A DNA stretch of 64,000 nt from Candidatus Abyssobacteria bacterium SURF_5 (GCA_003598085.1 QZKU01000053.1:56322-120321), one strand, 5' to 3'. Shown: positions 45,444 through 54,001, counted from the stretch's first letter. Program-made: numbers and translations. The notes: generated from the sequence alone by a model not told the origin.

Positions 45444-45953
45444 TTAAGCGGAAAAGCTGAACGTGAAATCCCGATGGCAACTGCCCTCGCGGTGGAGCAT
45501 GCAGCCTTTGAGCGGCGGGTCCACTTCGTACCGTATCCCGAGACCGTCGAACCAGCCGCTCACCCGCGCGAAGATGCCGCAGTCATAGCCACCGATGGCA
45601 TCCTCCCCTATCTTCTTTATTCCCTCGTATGCGAAACATCGATTGGTCTTCACGTGCAGCCGGTTTTCCTTTGACCAATCGTAGGAGAAACCCATGAAAT
45701 CGCCTCGTATTACGTCAAAGCCGGATTGCATCAGTTCTCTGAGGTCGCCGAACGTATCTATTCTCTGGACGCCAAGTGCTCGCGCGATCCGCTTCGCTTC
45801 GATCGCGCCGATCGCACGAGCCGCCGCTTGATTGATCCTGCTGGTCTTCTCGATGCCGACCTCCTGCACCGAATGGTAAAACCATAATCCATCATTCGTC
45901 ATCCAACATTTGACGAGTAGCTCCTTCAGCTCTTTCCTATCAAGCGTCTTCAT
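45444..45953 (-). CDS. Uncharacterised protein, DUF6125-like
   Basis: The 169-residue protein is cytoplasmic, with DGLWFYHSVQEVGIEKTSRINQAAARAIGAIEAKRIARALG in its first half (starting about residue 22). The pattern resembles DUF6125 proteins found in anaerobes beside acyl-CoA and corrinoid enzymes. Its C-terminal half has YDCGIFARVSGWFDGLG and ends near MLHREGSCHRDF. I cannot assign a function. The ATG at 45953 follows GAGGAGACTTGC; an upstream in-frame start at 45977 lacks a site. It begins the cluster that includes the HgdB-like genes, though the intervening palindrome suggests separate control. Confidence 0.7.
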   Translation of the reverse strand: MKTLDRKELKELLVKCWMTNDGLWFYHSVQEVGIEKTSRINQAAARAIGAIEAKRIARALGVQRIDTFGDLRELMQSGFDVIRGDFMGFSYDWSKENRLHVKTNRCFAYEGIKKIGEDAIGGYDCGIFARVSGWFDGLGIRYEVDPPLKGCMLHREGSCHRDFTFSFSA

Positions 45954-45996
45954 GCAAGTCTCCTCACGGCGGCACAAACTCCTTCCCCCTCGGTAG

Positions 45997-46014
45997 GTGC
46001 GAATTCATTCGCAC
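45997..46014. repeat. 8-2-8 perfect inverted repeat
   Basis: GTGCGAAT-TC-ATTCGCAC lies between the DUF6125-like gene and the ferredoxin-like gene. It could be a REP-type palindrome or an operator. Confidence 0.7.
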
Positions 46015-46063
46015 TCCGTCACTAAAATCCAAAACATGTCCGGGACTTTGATCCGTTAGCCCT

Positions 46064-47140
46064 TCAGTCCAGCGTGATCTCGATCCCGCGCTCGGCGGCG
46101 CGTTTCATCCCCCACACCATCAGGTTTGCCGGAGGCTGGGTCTGCTCCGCTTCGGGACGCCGCTCGAGTTTGATCGACTCCGTCGGACACGTCGGCGCGC
46201 ACACCCCGCAGCCGATACAGCGCTCGGCGAGGACCCGGTAGCTGCCGTCTTCTTCGATGATTGCATCCATCGGACACCGCTCGTCGGCGCATACACCGCA
46301 CGCGGCGCACGTATCCATATCGATTGCGGCAACGAAATTGCTCTTGGCCAGGATGTAGGGCGCATTGAACTGCTTGACCCCGCGCAGGATGCCGCAGCAG
46401 CACGAGCAACAGTTGCAGAGGAAGACCTGTCCGCTTTCGATGTTGTACGTGCAATGTACGAGCCCTTCCTCCTCGGCATCCTTCATCACTTTAAGCGCCT
46501 CTTCCTTATTCAAGATGCGCCCGGTCGGATAGCGGTCGAACGCATTCTCTTCAGCGGAGAAGGCGAGGCATGCTTCCAACGTATGCTTGCACTGATGTCC
46601 CTCGAGCGCTTGTTCCTTCCGGCAGATGCACTCGCGCACGATGAAAGATTTCGCTTCCTCCAGCATCCGCGCCGCATCCTCGAACCGATGCACGCGCAGG
46701 TCCTGCTTGATCTCCGTGCTGACCGGAACCACACGCGCGACCGCCGGCTCGAAGTTGCCGACTTTCCTTATAAGATCAGGCGCGTATTCCTCGAACAGGG
46801 CGGCCAATTCCTTGTCGATTCGCTTGAGCTGGAACTCATAGATGCCGACAACAAACGGAAACAGCATGTACATCTGCTGGCCGAACATCTTGAACGAGCC
46901 GATATGGCCCTTCTTCACCATGTTGTCAAGGATCGCCTGCATCTCATCCACCGGCTTTCCCAAGCGCTCCGCCACCGCTTCCACCGTCTCCGGCATCGGC
47001 CGCATCTTCAATACCATCTCGGCTTCTTCAGGTGTGAATATCTTCTCGAGAAGCTTCAGTTCCACGCCGCTCTCCGTCGCCGGAAAACCGTTCGGCAAAT
47101 CGTCCAGCTTTTTCGCAAGTCGCTTATAAACATCGTTCAT
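46064..47140 (-). CDS. Winged-helix protein with ferredoxin-type Fe-S domains
   Basis: The 358-residue protein has an N-terminal helical/winged-helix part (about residues 1-110). A middle cysteine-rich stretch (ECICRKEQALEGHQCKHTLEACLAF and FLCNCCSCCCGILRG) and a C-terminal 2[4Fe-4S] ferredoxin domain (CAACGVCADERCPMDAI and CIGCGVCAPTCPTESI) follow. It could transfer electrons to the neighbouring HgdB-like proteins. The ATG at 47140 is preferred since AGGAGG lies 7 bases upstream; an ATG two codons earlier is too close to it. Confidence 0.82.
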   Translation of the reverse strand: MNDVYKRLAKKLDDLPNGFPATESGVELKLLEKIFTPEEAEMVLKMRPMPETVEAVAERLGKPVDEMQAILDNMVKKGHIGSFKMFGQQMYMLFPFVVGIYEFQLKRIDKELAALFEEYAPDLIRKVGNFEPAVARVVPVSTEIKQDLRVHRFEDAARMLEEAKSFIVRECICRKEQALEGHQCKHTLEACLAFSAEENAFDRYPTGRILNKEEALKVMKDAEEEGLVHCTYNIESGQVFLCNCCSCCCGILRGVKQFNAPYILAKSNFVAAIDMDTCAACGVCADERCPMDAIIEEDGSYRVLAERCIGCGVCAPTCPTESIKLERRPEAEQTQPPANLMVWGMKRAAERGIEITLD

Positions 47141-47154
47141 GACCATTCCTCCTG

Positions 47155-47179
47155 AAATATGGGGACAGAGACCATATTT
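47155..47179. repeat. REP-like palindrome
   Basis: AAATATGG (47155-47162) and CCATATTT (47172-47179) flank GGACAGAGA. The GGGGACAGAGACC core resembles short REP sequences that occur in many genomes next to RAYT transposases. No transposase is in the window. Confidence 0.6.
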
Positions 47180-47266
47180 TTATCGTTATTAAATTTAGGT
47201 TATCACCAATATGGTGTACGAATCTCCCATGACCGTCTCGCCTCGATCTGCTAATCTTGAACCTGA

Positions 47267-47653
47267 TTACCCAATCAGCGGCGCGAGAATGGCGCGGTCG
47301 AAGTAAACCTCGTTCCGCTCGATGCGGTCGCCCCGCACCTTCACGAAGTCCATGCCGTCGGTCTCGACAATGTCTCCGCCCTCGGGTTTCTGAAACGTCG
47401 CGTGCCACAGAACCGCGCAGCCGCCCTTGTCGTCGAACAGGTACGCCTCGCGCAGGCTCCAGTGCATCTTCCAGCGCCCAAACAGTTTCGTCAGGTATCG
47501 GCGCAGCGAGTCCGCTCCCTTTACCGCCCCGCGCGTATTCGGATCGACGTAGCTGACATCATCCGTATAAACGGCGACGACGCGCTCGACGTCCTGCGTG
47601 TTCCATTCGCTCAAGATATGCTCCGCAAGCTGATACATCTGTGTCTTATTCAT
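47267..47653 (-). CDS. NTF2/SnoaL-like small protein
   Basis: The 128-residue protein has the NTF2-like fold pattern (LAEHILSEWNTQDVERVVAVYTDDVSYVDP, GADSLRRYLTKLFG, GDRIERNEVYFDRAIL). Such proteins are small-ligand binders or isomerase-like enzymes, often polyketide-related; the substrate is unknown. GGAGGGAAAAGAAA precedes the ATG. Confidence 0.82.
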   Translation of the reverse strand: MNKTQMYQLAEHILSEWNTQDVERVVAVYTDDVSYVDPNTRGAVKGADSLRRYLTKLFGRWKMHWSLREAYLFDDKGGCAVLWHATFQKPEGGDIVETDGMDFVKVRGDRIERNEVYFDRAILAPLIG

Positions 47654-47706
47654 TTTCTTTTCCCTCCGCACGCTTCTTCTGAACCGCAATCCCACAAATC
47701 TTGCTG

Positions 47707-48912
47707 TCATTCCCTCCGTTCGAGCAACTCCACAAAACTCTCCAGCCGCACCTTTACCTGCTCGGCCGAATATCCGCGGGGATCGCTTATGTCCATGTCG
47801 AGCAGAAGGAATGGAACGCCCATCTGTGCGAGCCGGTCCTTCAGCACCTTGTACGCCGCATTGGAGTGCCTGCAGGCCGGCGTGGCAAATAGAAGCGCGC
47901 CGTCAAGCCGGTAATCGCTGATGATGCGCTCGATGCCGTCGAGCCGCCAGGAGATGGGGCCAACGAACAAGTTCTTCAAGCACTTGAGCGCGAGCCCTTC
48001 AAAGGGATTATCCTCATCAATCTCGTCCCAATACACCCGCATCGTTTCGCAAAGCGGGAAGGTCACGCGGTTTTCCTTCAGGAGAGAGAACAGATCGGAG
48101 TCATACACCGGCAGCCAAGCGAACCAGTACAGCCGGTGTTTTTCAGGAGCGGCTTTCCCGGATGCAATCCTGCTTTCCAGGTCCTTTATATATGCGTCAT
48201 TCAAGCGCTCCATCGTCTCGGTTCCATCAAAGAGAAAGCTGTTGATCGAGTAGCCGATAAGGGTTCCACCCGTCCAGGGCGCGGGCCGATGCCTCTGCAA
48301 CTCCATCAATTTCAGGCGCGACTGTCTCGCCCGGTTCGAGCTGCGAACGGCCTCTCTCAGCCGGTCCTCATCGAGCTCGTGCCCTGCGACCGAAGCGATT
48401 TTTTCTGCGATCTCGCGCAGTTGCGCCTCCACATATTTGATCGAAGCGCGGCTGATCTCGGCGGGCACGTACAGAAGGTACGCCTCCTTTTTGTACATCC
48501 GCGCGAGCAACTCGTTTGTCTTCGCCTTCTGATCGCAATAATGAGATGTGGTCAACAGAAGGTCGGGCCGCGGAAAATAATCAAGATAGGAGGCGCCGAG
48601 CGGCGCGCGATGCATCGAGCACACGTCCATCGCATAGCCGCGTTCCTCTGCCGCCCTCATCGTGGGCACGCCCATCTCAGTGCTCGATATCATCGCGCCG
48701 GCAACCTCAAAATCGAATGGCACGACGTCGAATACGGCAAGGAGTTCCATCGGGAACGTGTAGACGGACGTATAGACCACCTTGGCGCCCGGCTCGTAAG
48801 CCTTCAGAAAAAGCTTCGCCCACTCGTTCAGCCACAGCGCCCGCGCGCTCCCTTTCTCCTGAAGCACGGATGCCGTCTGCTCCCCTATCATCTGAAGCAT
48901 CGTCTTATACAT
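47707..48912 (-). CDS. 2-hydroxyacyl-CoA dehydratase subunit-like (HgdB/BcrB family)
   Basis: The 401-residue protein has the superfamily pattern: VVYTSVYTFPMELLAVFDVVPFDFEVAG, TSHYCDQKAKTNELLARMY, ATPACRHSNAAYKVLKDRLAQMGVPFLLLDMD and a final VKVRLESFVELL. The first block has serine where catalytic partners carry cysteine (TCSYxPEEL). In the family, paired subunits hold [4Fe-4S] clusters and remove water from, or reduce, acyl-CoA esters. The gene overlaps the next subunit's end by 8 bases. No ATPase activator (HgdC-like) is present here. Confidence 0.85.
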   Translation of the reverse strand: MYKTMLQMIGEQTASVLQEKGSARALWLNEWAKLFLKAYEPGAKVVYTSVYTFPMELLAVFDVVPFDFEVAGAMISSTEMGVPTMRAAEERGYAMDVCSMHRAPLGASYLDYFPRPDLLLTTSHYCDQKAKTNELLARMYKKEAYLLYVPAEISRASIKYVEAQLREIAEKIASVAGHELDEDRLREAVRSSNRARQSRLKLMELQRHRPAPWTGGTLIGYSINSFLFDGTETMERLNDAYIKDLESRIASGKAAPEKHRLYWFAWLPVYDSDLFSLLKENRVTFPLCETMRVYWDEIDEDNPFEGLALKCLKNLFVGPISWRLDGIERIISDYRLDGALLFATPACRHSNAAYKVLKDRLAQMGVPFLLLDMDISDPRGYSAEQVKVRLESFVELLERRE

Positions 48913-49984
48913 GGGAAGCCGCCTCCTTTTCGCGGATCAGAGCGAGGAATGCTTCCACCCTGACTTTCATTTGCCCCAGACCGCTCCACTCGTAATCGTT
49001 CTCGAGAAACAGGAACGGGACGCCCTCTTCGCGAAACCGATCCTGCAGGAACGCGATGTCGTAGAGGTGCGAGTCGCAGAATTTGACCGAGCTGTAGATG
49101 ATTCCGCCGGAACGCGTCCTCGAAACCGTCTCCCGCAGCCGCGCGGCGCGCTCGCCGATGCCTTCCATCCTCGGACACGACGCTCTGGTCAGATACCGCT
49201 TCGCAAGCGCTCGCATCGGCTCTTCGGAATTCTCCTCCACGAGACCGTCAAAATGCCTCGCACCCAAACACGTATCAATCGCGGCAACCCGACCGCCCGC
49301 ATCCCGGATCAGCTCGAGCAGTCCCGACTGAAAAATAACGTTTCCCGCTACAATCACGCCGCTCCGTCCATCAATGCCCTTCTCTTGTGCCGCCGCACGC
49401 AATGAAAGATCCAGCTTCCGCCGAAATTCAGCCGCATTCAGCCGCGCCGAATCCAAATACAACCCGAAAATGGAACGGGCATCCAGGCCTCCGTCCGGCT
49501 TCGCTTGCAGCCGCTGGGCCGCCTGCACCAGCGCCCGGATTTGGTTGTACTCGACAATGGCCTTGTTCAGCCCACTATCGGAGACAAGAGAGCAATGCAC
49601 TCGTTCCGCCAATTCACCTGCAAGAGCTCTTAAACTGGATGAAAAGTAGGCTATCGAATCCGCATCGCTTTTCTTCGGAACTTCAAGAAAGAAACTGGGA
49701 ATTGCCGGCACATATTCCCTCCACAGGTCATGCAGCCGGCGCATGCCGTCGCATGAGTTGGCGATGATGAAAATGTCTGCCGGAAAGCTGCCGCTCATGC
49801 CCTCGGCCAAAAGGCTCTTTATGTAATGGCACGAATTCGGGTGGATGATTCCGTCGGCTTCGGCCGGACGCGCTTGCGGGATCACCCGCCGCGGCGTCAT
49901 TCCCGCGGCAACAATTATCTCCTCAGGCACGTATGAACATGCATATGTCGCAGTGACTCGCCCCCGCCCTGCTCCGGAACCCAT
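48905..49984 (-). CDS. 2-hydroxyacyl-CoA dehydratase subunit-like (HgdB family, second copy)
   Basis: The 359-residue protein has the typical N-terminus TYACSYVPEEIIVAAGMTPRRV. The cysteine motifs HPNSCHYIKSL, IANSCDGMRRLHDLW, DTCLGARHF and SVKFCDSHLYDI supply the probable cluster ligands. With the 47707 gene it makes a heterodimer candidate, as in benzoyl-CoA reductases and hydroxyacyl-CoA dehydratases. A substrate cannot be inferred. It begins 3 bases after the TetR gene stop. Confidence 0.85.
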   Translation of the reverse strand: MGSGAGRGRVTATYACSYVPEEIIVAAGMTPRRVIPQARPAEADGIIHPNSCHYIKSLLAEGMSGSFPADIFIIANSCDGMRRLHDLWREYVPAIPSFFLEVPKKSDADSIAYFSSSLRALAGELAERVHCSLVSDSGLNKAIVEYNQIRALVQAAQRLQAKPDGGLDARSIFGLYLDSARLNAAEFRRKLDLSLRAAAQEKGIDGRSGVIVAGNVIFQSGLLELIRDAGGRVAAIDTCLGARHFDGLVEENSEEPMRALAKRYLTRASCPRMEGIGERAARLRETVSRTRSGGIIYSSVKFCDSHLYDIAFLQDRFREEGVPFLFLENDYEWSGLGQMKVRVEAFLALIREKEAASHV

Positions 49985-49987
49985 GTT

Positions 49988-50602
49988 TCATCCCTCCTGT
50001 CCGCGTACCGCCGACCATACCCCATTCGCCAACTCTTCTTTCGCGGCGGCCATGCTCGTGTAGAATTTCTCCTCGAGCCAGATGCGAACGTACTCCTGGC
50101 ACGGCCCGAGCACGAGCGAAAGAAAGAGGTCGGCCGGCAACCGTCTGATCGCGCCGCTCTTCAGGTTCGGCCTCAACCAATCGATGAACGCGGTGATGAA
50201 CTTCTTGTTCGCCTCGGCCAACGATTCCTCCGCCGATTTCATGAATTCCGCGTGCCGCATCTCCATCAGGTACCGCGCCCACTCCGGCTTCTCGCTCACC
50301 CAATCCAGATGGCTCCCGATAATCGCGCGAACTCCCTCCCGCGCCTGGGGGGTGCGCTCGAGCGCTTCCAGAATCCGCGCCTGGTAATCAATGATCGCCT
50401 CGACATACAGAGCGGCGGCTATGCCTTCCTTGCTCGAAAAATGATGATAGATGCTGCCGTTGCTTGCGCCCGAGCGCTCGCGGATATCCTGCATCGTCGT
50501 ATTCGGATACCCATGCTCGGCAAAGCAGGCGAGCGCCGCCGTCAGGATGTCTTCCTTTCGCTGCTCTGATTTCTTATGTTTTGCGTATTCTTTCTTCGGC
50601 AT
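49988..50602 (-). CDS. TetR-family transcriptional regulator
   Basis: The 204-residue protein has a TetR HTH domain (about residues 13-60, RKEDILTAALACFAEHGYPNTTMQDIRERSGASNGSIYHHFSSKEGI). A divergent C-terminal ligand domain of the TetR_C type follows. The ATG at 50602 is preceded only by promoter bases, so the mRNA is probably leaderless. It is co-transcribed with the HgdB-like genes (3-base gap), and probably regulates them. The ligand may be an acyl-CoA; unknown. Confidence 0.92.
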   Translation of the reverse strand: MPKKEYAKHKKSEQRKEDILTAALACFAEHGYPNTTMQDIRERSGASNGSIYHHFSSKEGIAAALYVEAIIDYQARILEALERTPQAREGVRAIIGSHLDWVSEKPEWARYLMEMRHAEFMKSAEESLAEANKKFITAFIDWLRPNLKSGAIRRLPADLFLSLVLGPCQEYVRIWLEEKFYTSMAAAKEELANGVWSAVRGQEG

Positions 50603-50604
50603 AT

Positions 50605-50637
50605 TAGAATTATATTCTAGAATCTCGTTCTTGTCAA
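50605..50637 (-). promoter_or_regulatory. Consensus promoter with palindromic operators for the TetR gene
   Basis: Minus-strand TTGACA (50632-50637) and TATAAT (50609-50614) are perfect and spaced 17 bases. Two overlapping palindromes, TAGAAT-TAT-ATTCTA (50605-50619) and ATTCTAGAAT (50614-50623), cover the -10 and spacer, so bound TetR would block transcription. The -10 ends six bases before the ATG. Confidence 0.75.
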
Positions 50638-50687
50638 GCAAAAAATGCGGAACCGAAGAATCTCTCTCTTTGAAAGCCCGATACACG

Positions 50688-50727
50688 CCCATGTAGGGGC
50701 ATCCCGCGCCTCGCGGGAACGTGCCCG
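50688..50727. repeat. 40-bp dispersed hairpin repeat, copy 1
   Basis: A 40-base segment containing CCCGCGCCTCGCGGG is repeated at 53115-53154 with one mismatch. It can fold into a GC stem-loop. Confidence 0.85.
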
Positions 50728-50748
50728 AAAACCACCGACTCCTGGCGA

Positions 50749-50778
50749 TTGTGCAATAGTATGCACATGAGATAGAAT
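50749..50778 (+). promoter_or_regulatory. Predicted promoter of the radical SAM gene with inverted repeat
   Basis: TTGTGC (50749-50754) and TAGAAT (50773-50778) are 18 bases apart. TGTGCA-ATAGTA-TGCACA (50750-50767) is a perfect 6-6-6 inverted repeat overlapping the -35 and spacer. Confidence 0.5.
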
Positions 50779-50836
50779 CATAACCGAGTGGCAGTATCTT
50801 CCTTGAAGGTTCCACCCCTTCGAAAGGAGCCGGACC

Positions 50837-51877
50837 ATGAGAGAAATGAGCCCAAAGATGTTGGAGAAAATGGGCAGGCTGGTCAACCGGATGATCGAGT
50901 TGAGGACCGAAGGCGGCGGGAAACCGTTTATCATCGGCCACCTGATAACTCAGCAGTGCATGTGCAAGTGCAGGAGCTGCCTGTGGAGACACAACGACTG
51001 GAAAGATGTGCCGGCCGAAGCGATTAAAAAATTCTATGCCGAGGCCGCCGAAGAGGGATTCCTCGCCTGCGCCATATCGGGAGGGGAGCCGTTTCTGCGG
51101 AAAGACCTCGGCGAAATCCTGCGATTCATAAAAGAAAAGACAGACATATCCATTCTCCTTTTCACCACCGGCTGGTTCCTCGAAGAGCGGATGGACGAAA
51201 TCCTTCCCCACATCGACATGCTGGTGATGAGCCTCGATTCCGCTAGACCGGAACGCCACGACGAGATCCGCGGCCTGCCCGGACTGTACGACCGCCTGAT
51301 GAAAGGCATCGAACAGGTGAAGAGGAAATATCCGGAGCTGTCGCTCCAGTTCAACGTCTGCGTTCAAAAGGGGATTGCCGAGGAAATCGACGACCTCATC
51401 AATCTGGCGAAAAAAAAGGACCTGCGGATTTCGTTCGACGTCATCACCGAGTTCCGTCACGGCAAGAGCGGCGGCCATTTCGTCGAGACCGATATGGGCC
51501 TGCCCCTGCCGGAGCTGCAGCGCGTGTGCGCGCGCTTGCTCGAGAAAAAGCGCGAAGGCGCCCCCATCCTGAATTCGGAACTCTACTTCAAGTACTTCAT
51601 CGACGGAAAGCCCGGCTACAAGTGCCATCTGCCAAAGCTCGGCATCTGCATGGTCGACAGCCGCGGTTATGTCGAAGACTGCCTCAATCTCGACACGCCG
51701 ATCGCCAACATCCAGGAGATGCCTCTCAAGGAGATCATGGAGCTGCCGCGGTTCAAACAGCTGCGGATCGACGCCGAAAACTGCTGCTCGTGCAATTCGC
51801 CCAACATGGTGGACCTGTCGTTCGTGTGGGAAGACCCGATGCGCGTCTTTGAGCCGGGCGGCATCAAACTGGGATAA
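50837..51877 (+). CDS. Radical SAM protein with a C-terminal Cys-rich region
   Basis: The 346-residue protein has the radical SAM CX3CX2C motif at C41, C45, C48 (CMCKCRSC, with an extra C43), GGEP-like SGGEPFLRKDL and a TIM-barrel core. The C-terminal region (CHLPKLGICMVDSRGYVEDC and CCSCNSPN) resembles SPASM/HpnH-type auxiliary-cluster domains. It probably modifies a peptide or lipid with a 5'-deoxyadenosyl radical; the target is unknown. AAAGGAG precedes the ATG by 7 bases. It is divergent from the TetR gene. Confidence 0.87.
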   Translation: MREMSPKMLEKMGRLVNRMIELRTEGGGKPFIIGHLITQQCMCKCRSCLWRHNDWKDVPAEAIKKFYAEAAEEGFLACAISGGEPFLRKDLGEILRFIKEKTDISILLFTTGWFLEERMDEILPHIDMLVMSLDSARPERHDEIRGLPGLYDRLMKGIEQVKRKYPELSLQFNVCVQKGIAEEIDDLINLAKKKDLRISFDVITEFRHGKSGGHFVETDMGLPLPELQRVCARLLEKKREGAPILNSELYFKYFIDGKPGYKCHLPKLGICMVDSRGYVEDCLNLDTPIANIQEMPLKEIMELPRFKQLRIDAENCCSCNSPNMVDLSFVWEDPMRVFEPGGIKLG

Positions 51878-51885
51878 CTCCATAC

Positions 51886-52935
51886 ATGGCCCCTCTTCGC
51901 TTTCATCGGGTGCTTGCGCCCGCAATCCGCCTCCTGGACCGTTCTTCGGGCGAGCCGAACGCGCAGCCCACTGTCGACCAGGAGCGGACCCGCTTCCCCG
52001 AGTTTCCGTGGGACCTGCGTACTCTCATCATGTTGTTCCCGCAGGACGCGCCGTTCCGGTTCCTCAACCTGAATGTCACGCTCGGCCTCACCGGAACTTT
52101 ATTCGATCAGGCAAAAAATTGGGCAGGATCGGCCCCGAAAGAGGCGTTTGACCTGCAGTTCTGCCTGGAAAGCAAGGACACGGCCGCAACTTACAAAAGA
52201 TACCACTCGATCTCACGCGAGCTGTCGTACCAAACCCCGCGCGGAGTTTCTTTCAAGCTCGGAGAAAAACTGCTGTTTGAGGGCCAATGGCCGAAATACC
52301 ACATTCAATACACGCAACCCGAGGACGATCTCACCCTATCCATGCAACTGGACTCCTGGCCCGGATTCCACTGGTGGGTTTATTCGCCCCGCATTTATTG
52401 CCACTACACCTCGTTCTGCGATTGCCGGCTTGAATGGCGATGGAGGGAAGCCAGCGGCGCGCTTTCTGTCCCCGCGCTTCACGACCACGGCTGGGGGAAA
52501 AATCTGCTGCCGATGCGAACCCCGCTGAGAGTGTTTCGTTACGAGGTTTTGCGTCTGCCCGAGAGCGGTTTCGCGCTTTCACTGTGGACCGAAGGCCCGG
52601 CCGGATTGGAGCTCAAAAACATGGGCCTCATCCGGCGGCGCACAGAGCCGCCACTCATCATGAAGCATTACGAATGCAAAGTGCTCGCCTGGGAGGTTTT
52701 CGATAACTACGCGAAACAGCCGTGCCGCGTGCCGAAACGGTGGATCGGAACACAGCGCGGCGAGAACTCCGAGTTTACTTACGAAGCGGAACGGTCTTCA
52801 GAACCCCGAGCCATCTTCGGCGAAGGCTTCCTGTACGCCTTCTCTTATAAAGGCCGGCAGACCGGCGCTCGCCTTCCTTCCCAAACCGTCGAAGGCTCCG
52901 GCTACGCCGAGCACCTGGGCTTTACCCGCCGATGA
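51886..52935 (+). CDS. Uncharacterised CrtC/lipocalin-like protein
   Basis: The 349-residue protein has no signal peptide. It carries LHDHGWGKN and repeated Trp-rich strands (FHWWVYSPRIYCHYTSFCDC) that resemble hydroxyneurosporene synthase (CrtC)/AttH-type two-domain lipocalin-like folds, but I am not sure of the family. It starts 8 bases after the radical SAM stop, so the two probably act together. A hydratase or lipid-binding role is only an inference. Confidence 0.55.
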   Translation: MAPLRFHRVLAPAIRLLDRSSGEPNAQPTVDQERTRFPEFPWDLRTLIMLFPQDAPFRFLNLNVTLGLTGTLFDQAKNWAGSAPKEAFDLQFCLESKDTAATYKRYHSISRELSYQTPRGVSFKLGEKLLFEGQWPKYHIQYTQPEDDLTLSMQLDSWPGFHWWVYSPRIYCHYTSFCDCRLEWRWREASGALSVPALHDHGWGKNLLPMRTPLRVFRYEVLRLPESGFALSLWTEGPAGLELKNMGLIRRRTEPPLIMKHYECKVLAWEVFDNYAKQPCRVPKRWIGTQRGENSEFTYEAERSSEPRAIFGEGFLYAFSYKGRQTGARLPSQTVEGSGYAEHLGFTRR

Positions 52936-53330
52936 CCACCGAACCTGTTTTATCCGCAGAGGCGTCCTCCATTTGATCCGCAGACGCCGTCCCGGACTCG
53001 ATCCGGGATTCCGCAGATTTTCTCAGATTGAATGAACCACGAGTTTGCGCGAATTATCACGAATTGGAAAAACAGATCACAGTCCACAGCGAAACCGCCG
53101 ATACACGCCGATCGCCCATGTAGGGGCATCCCGCGCTTCGCGGGAACGTGCCCGTTGATTCATCGCGACCGCACCTGAGCATAATCCCCCTTTACGAAAG
53201 GGGGACTAAGGAGGATTTCTCTTTGAACCGCCGTGGGCCTGACCCGAATTCAAGCGATCGCCGATGCCGGGGGATTGTATGGCGCGTGAAGACGACCTCG
53301 TCCGGCCTTATCACATGTGCCGATCAGCCT
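52936..53330. other. Intergenic region rich in dispersed repeats
   Basis: No gene is seen. It includes a copy of the 40-bp hairpin repeat (53115-53154) and phrases such as CACGAATT, CCGCAGACGCCGTCCCGG (also at 55328 onwards) and GACTCGATCCGGGAT, shared with 55257-55800. Confidence 0.6.
53115..53154. repeat. 40-bp dispersed hairpin repeat, copy 2
   Basis: Same segment as 50688-50727 with one mismatch; its core is CCCGCGCTTCGCGGG. Confidence 0.85.
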
Positions 53331-53862
53331 CTAGTAATTCACTCTGTCGGTAAGCGCACCTTCAACATTCAGATTGATGCCGGTAGTGAAAGAAGAGCGG
53401 GGGCTGGCAAGAAAGACCACTGCGTTTGCGATCTCCTGGGGAGTCGCCATCCGGCCCATCGGATTTCTGGCCAGGGAGTCCTTGAAAAAATCGGGCATGA
53501 ATTGTTCGACCTTGTGCCAAACCCCGCCTTCAAAATAAACCATTCCGGGGGAAACCACATTCGCGCGGATTTTCTTCGCCGCATTTTGCTTCGCCACACC
53601 CTTGCGGCAAGCCCGCCTCAACCAAATAAACAAGCCCCAGAACATCCACATTCAGGTTCTGCTGCCATGAATCCTTATCCGCGCCGATGGCCATAGCGCC
53701 AACATTGGAAACCATGATGTCTATTCCGCCCAATTGCTTCGCCGCTTCGGAGACCCAATTGCTCAGGGAAGACTCATCAGAAACGTCCACCACTCCTCCA
53801 AATGCCGATACGTCTTTCGCTTCGAGGGCGCGGACGGCTTCATTCAGCTGATCCGAATTCAA
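53331..53862 (-). pseudogene. SDR-family oxidoreductase remnant
   Basis: Two SDR pieces in different frames make up the remnant. The upstream one (53530-53862) has NEAVRALEAKDVSAFGGVVDVSD and GGIDIMVSNVGAMAIG, and the downstream one (53331-53651) has IRANVVSPGMVYFEGGVW and NAVVFLASPRSSFTTGINLNVEG. The N-terminal GxxxGIG NAD motif and the YxxxK catalytic block are missing, and the frame changes where the catalytic block should be. The gene has thus lost its 5' end and an internal segment. The 5' break is next to a TTCAAGGTTCAAAGTT repeat phrase. Confidence 0.85.
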
Positions 53863-54001
53863 GGTTCAAAGTTGGAAGAGAGAAAGGCAATGAAACAACG
53901 GGAACAGTATTATCAAGTGATGCGATATCCGCGCACTCGGCGTGTATCGGCGGTTCGGCTTCCTTTGTGCTTTGGTGCCTTGGTGGTTGGATTCTTTCCC
54001 A

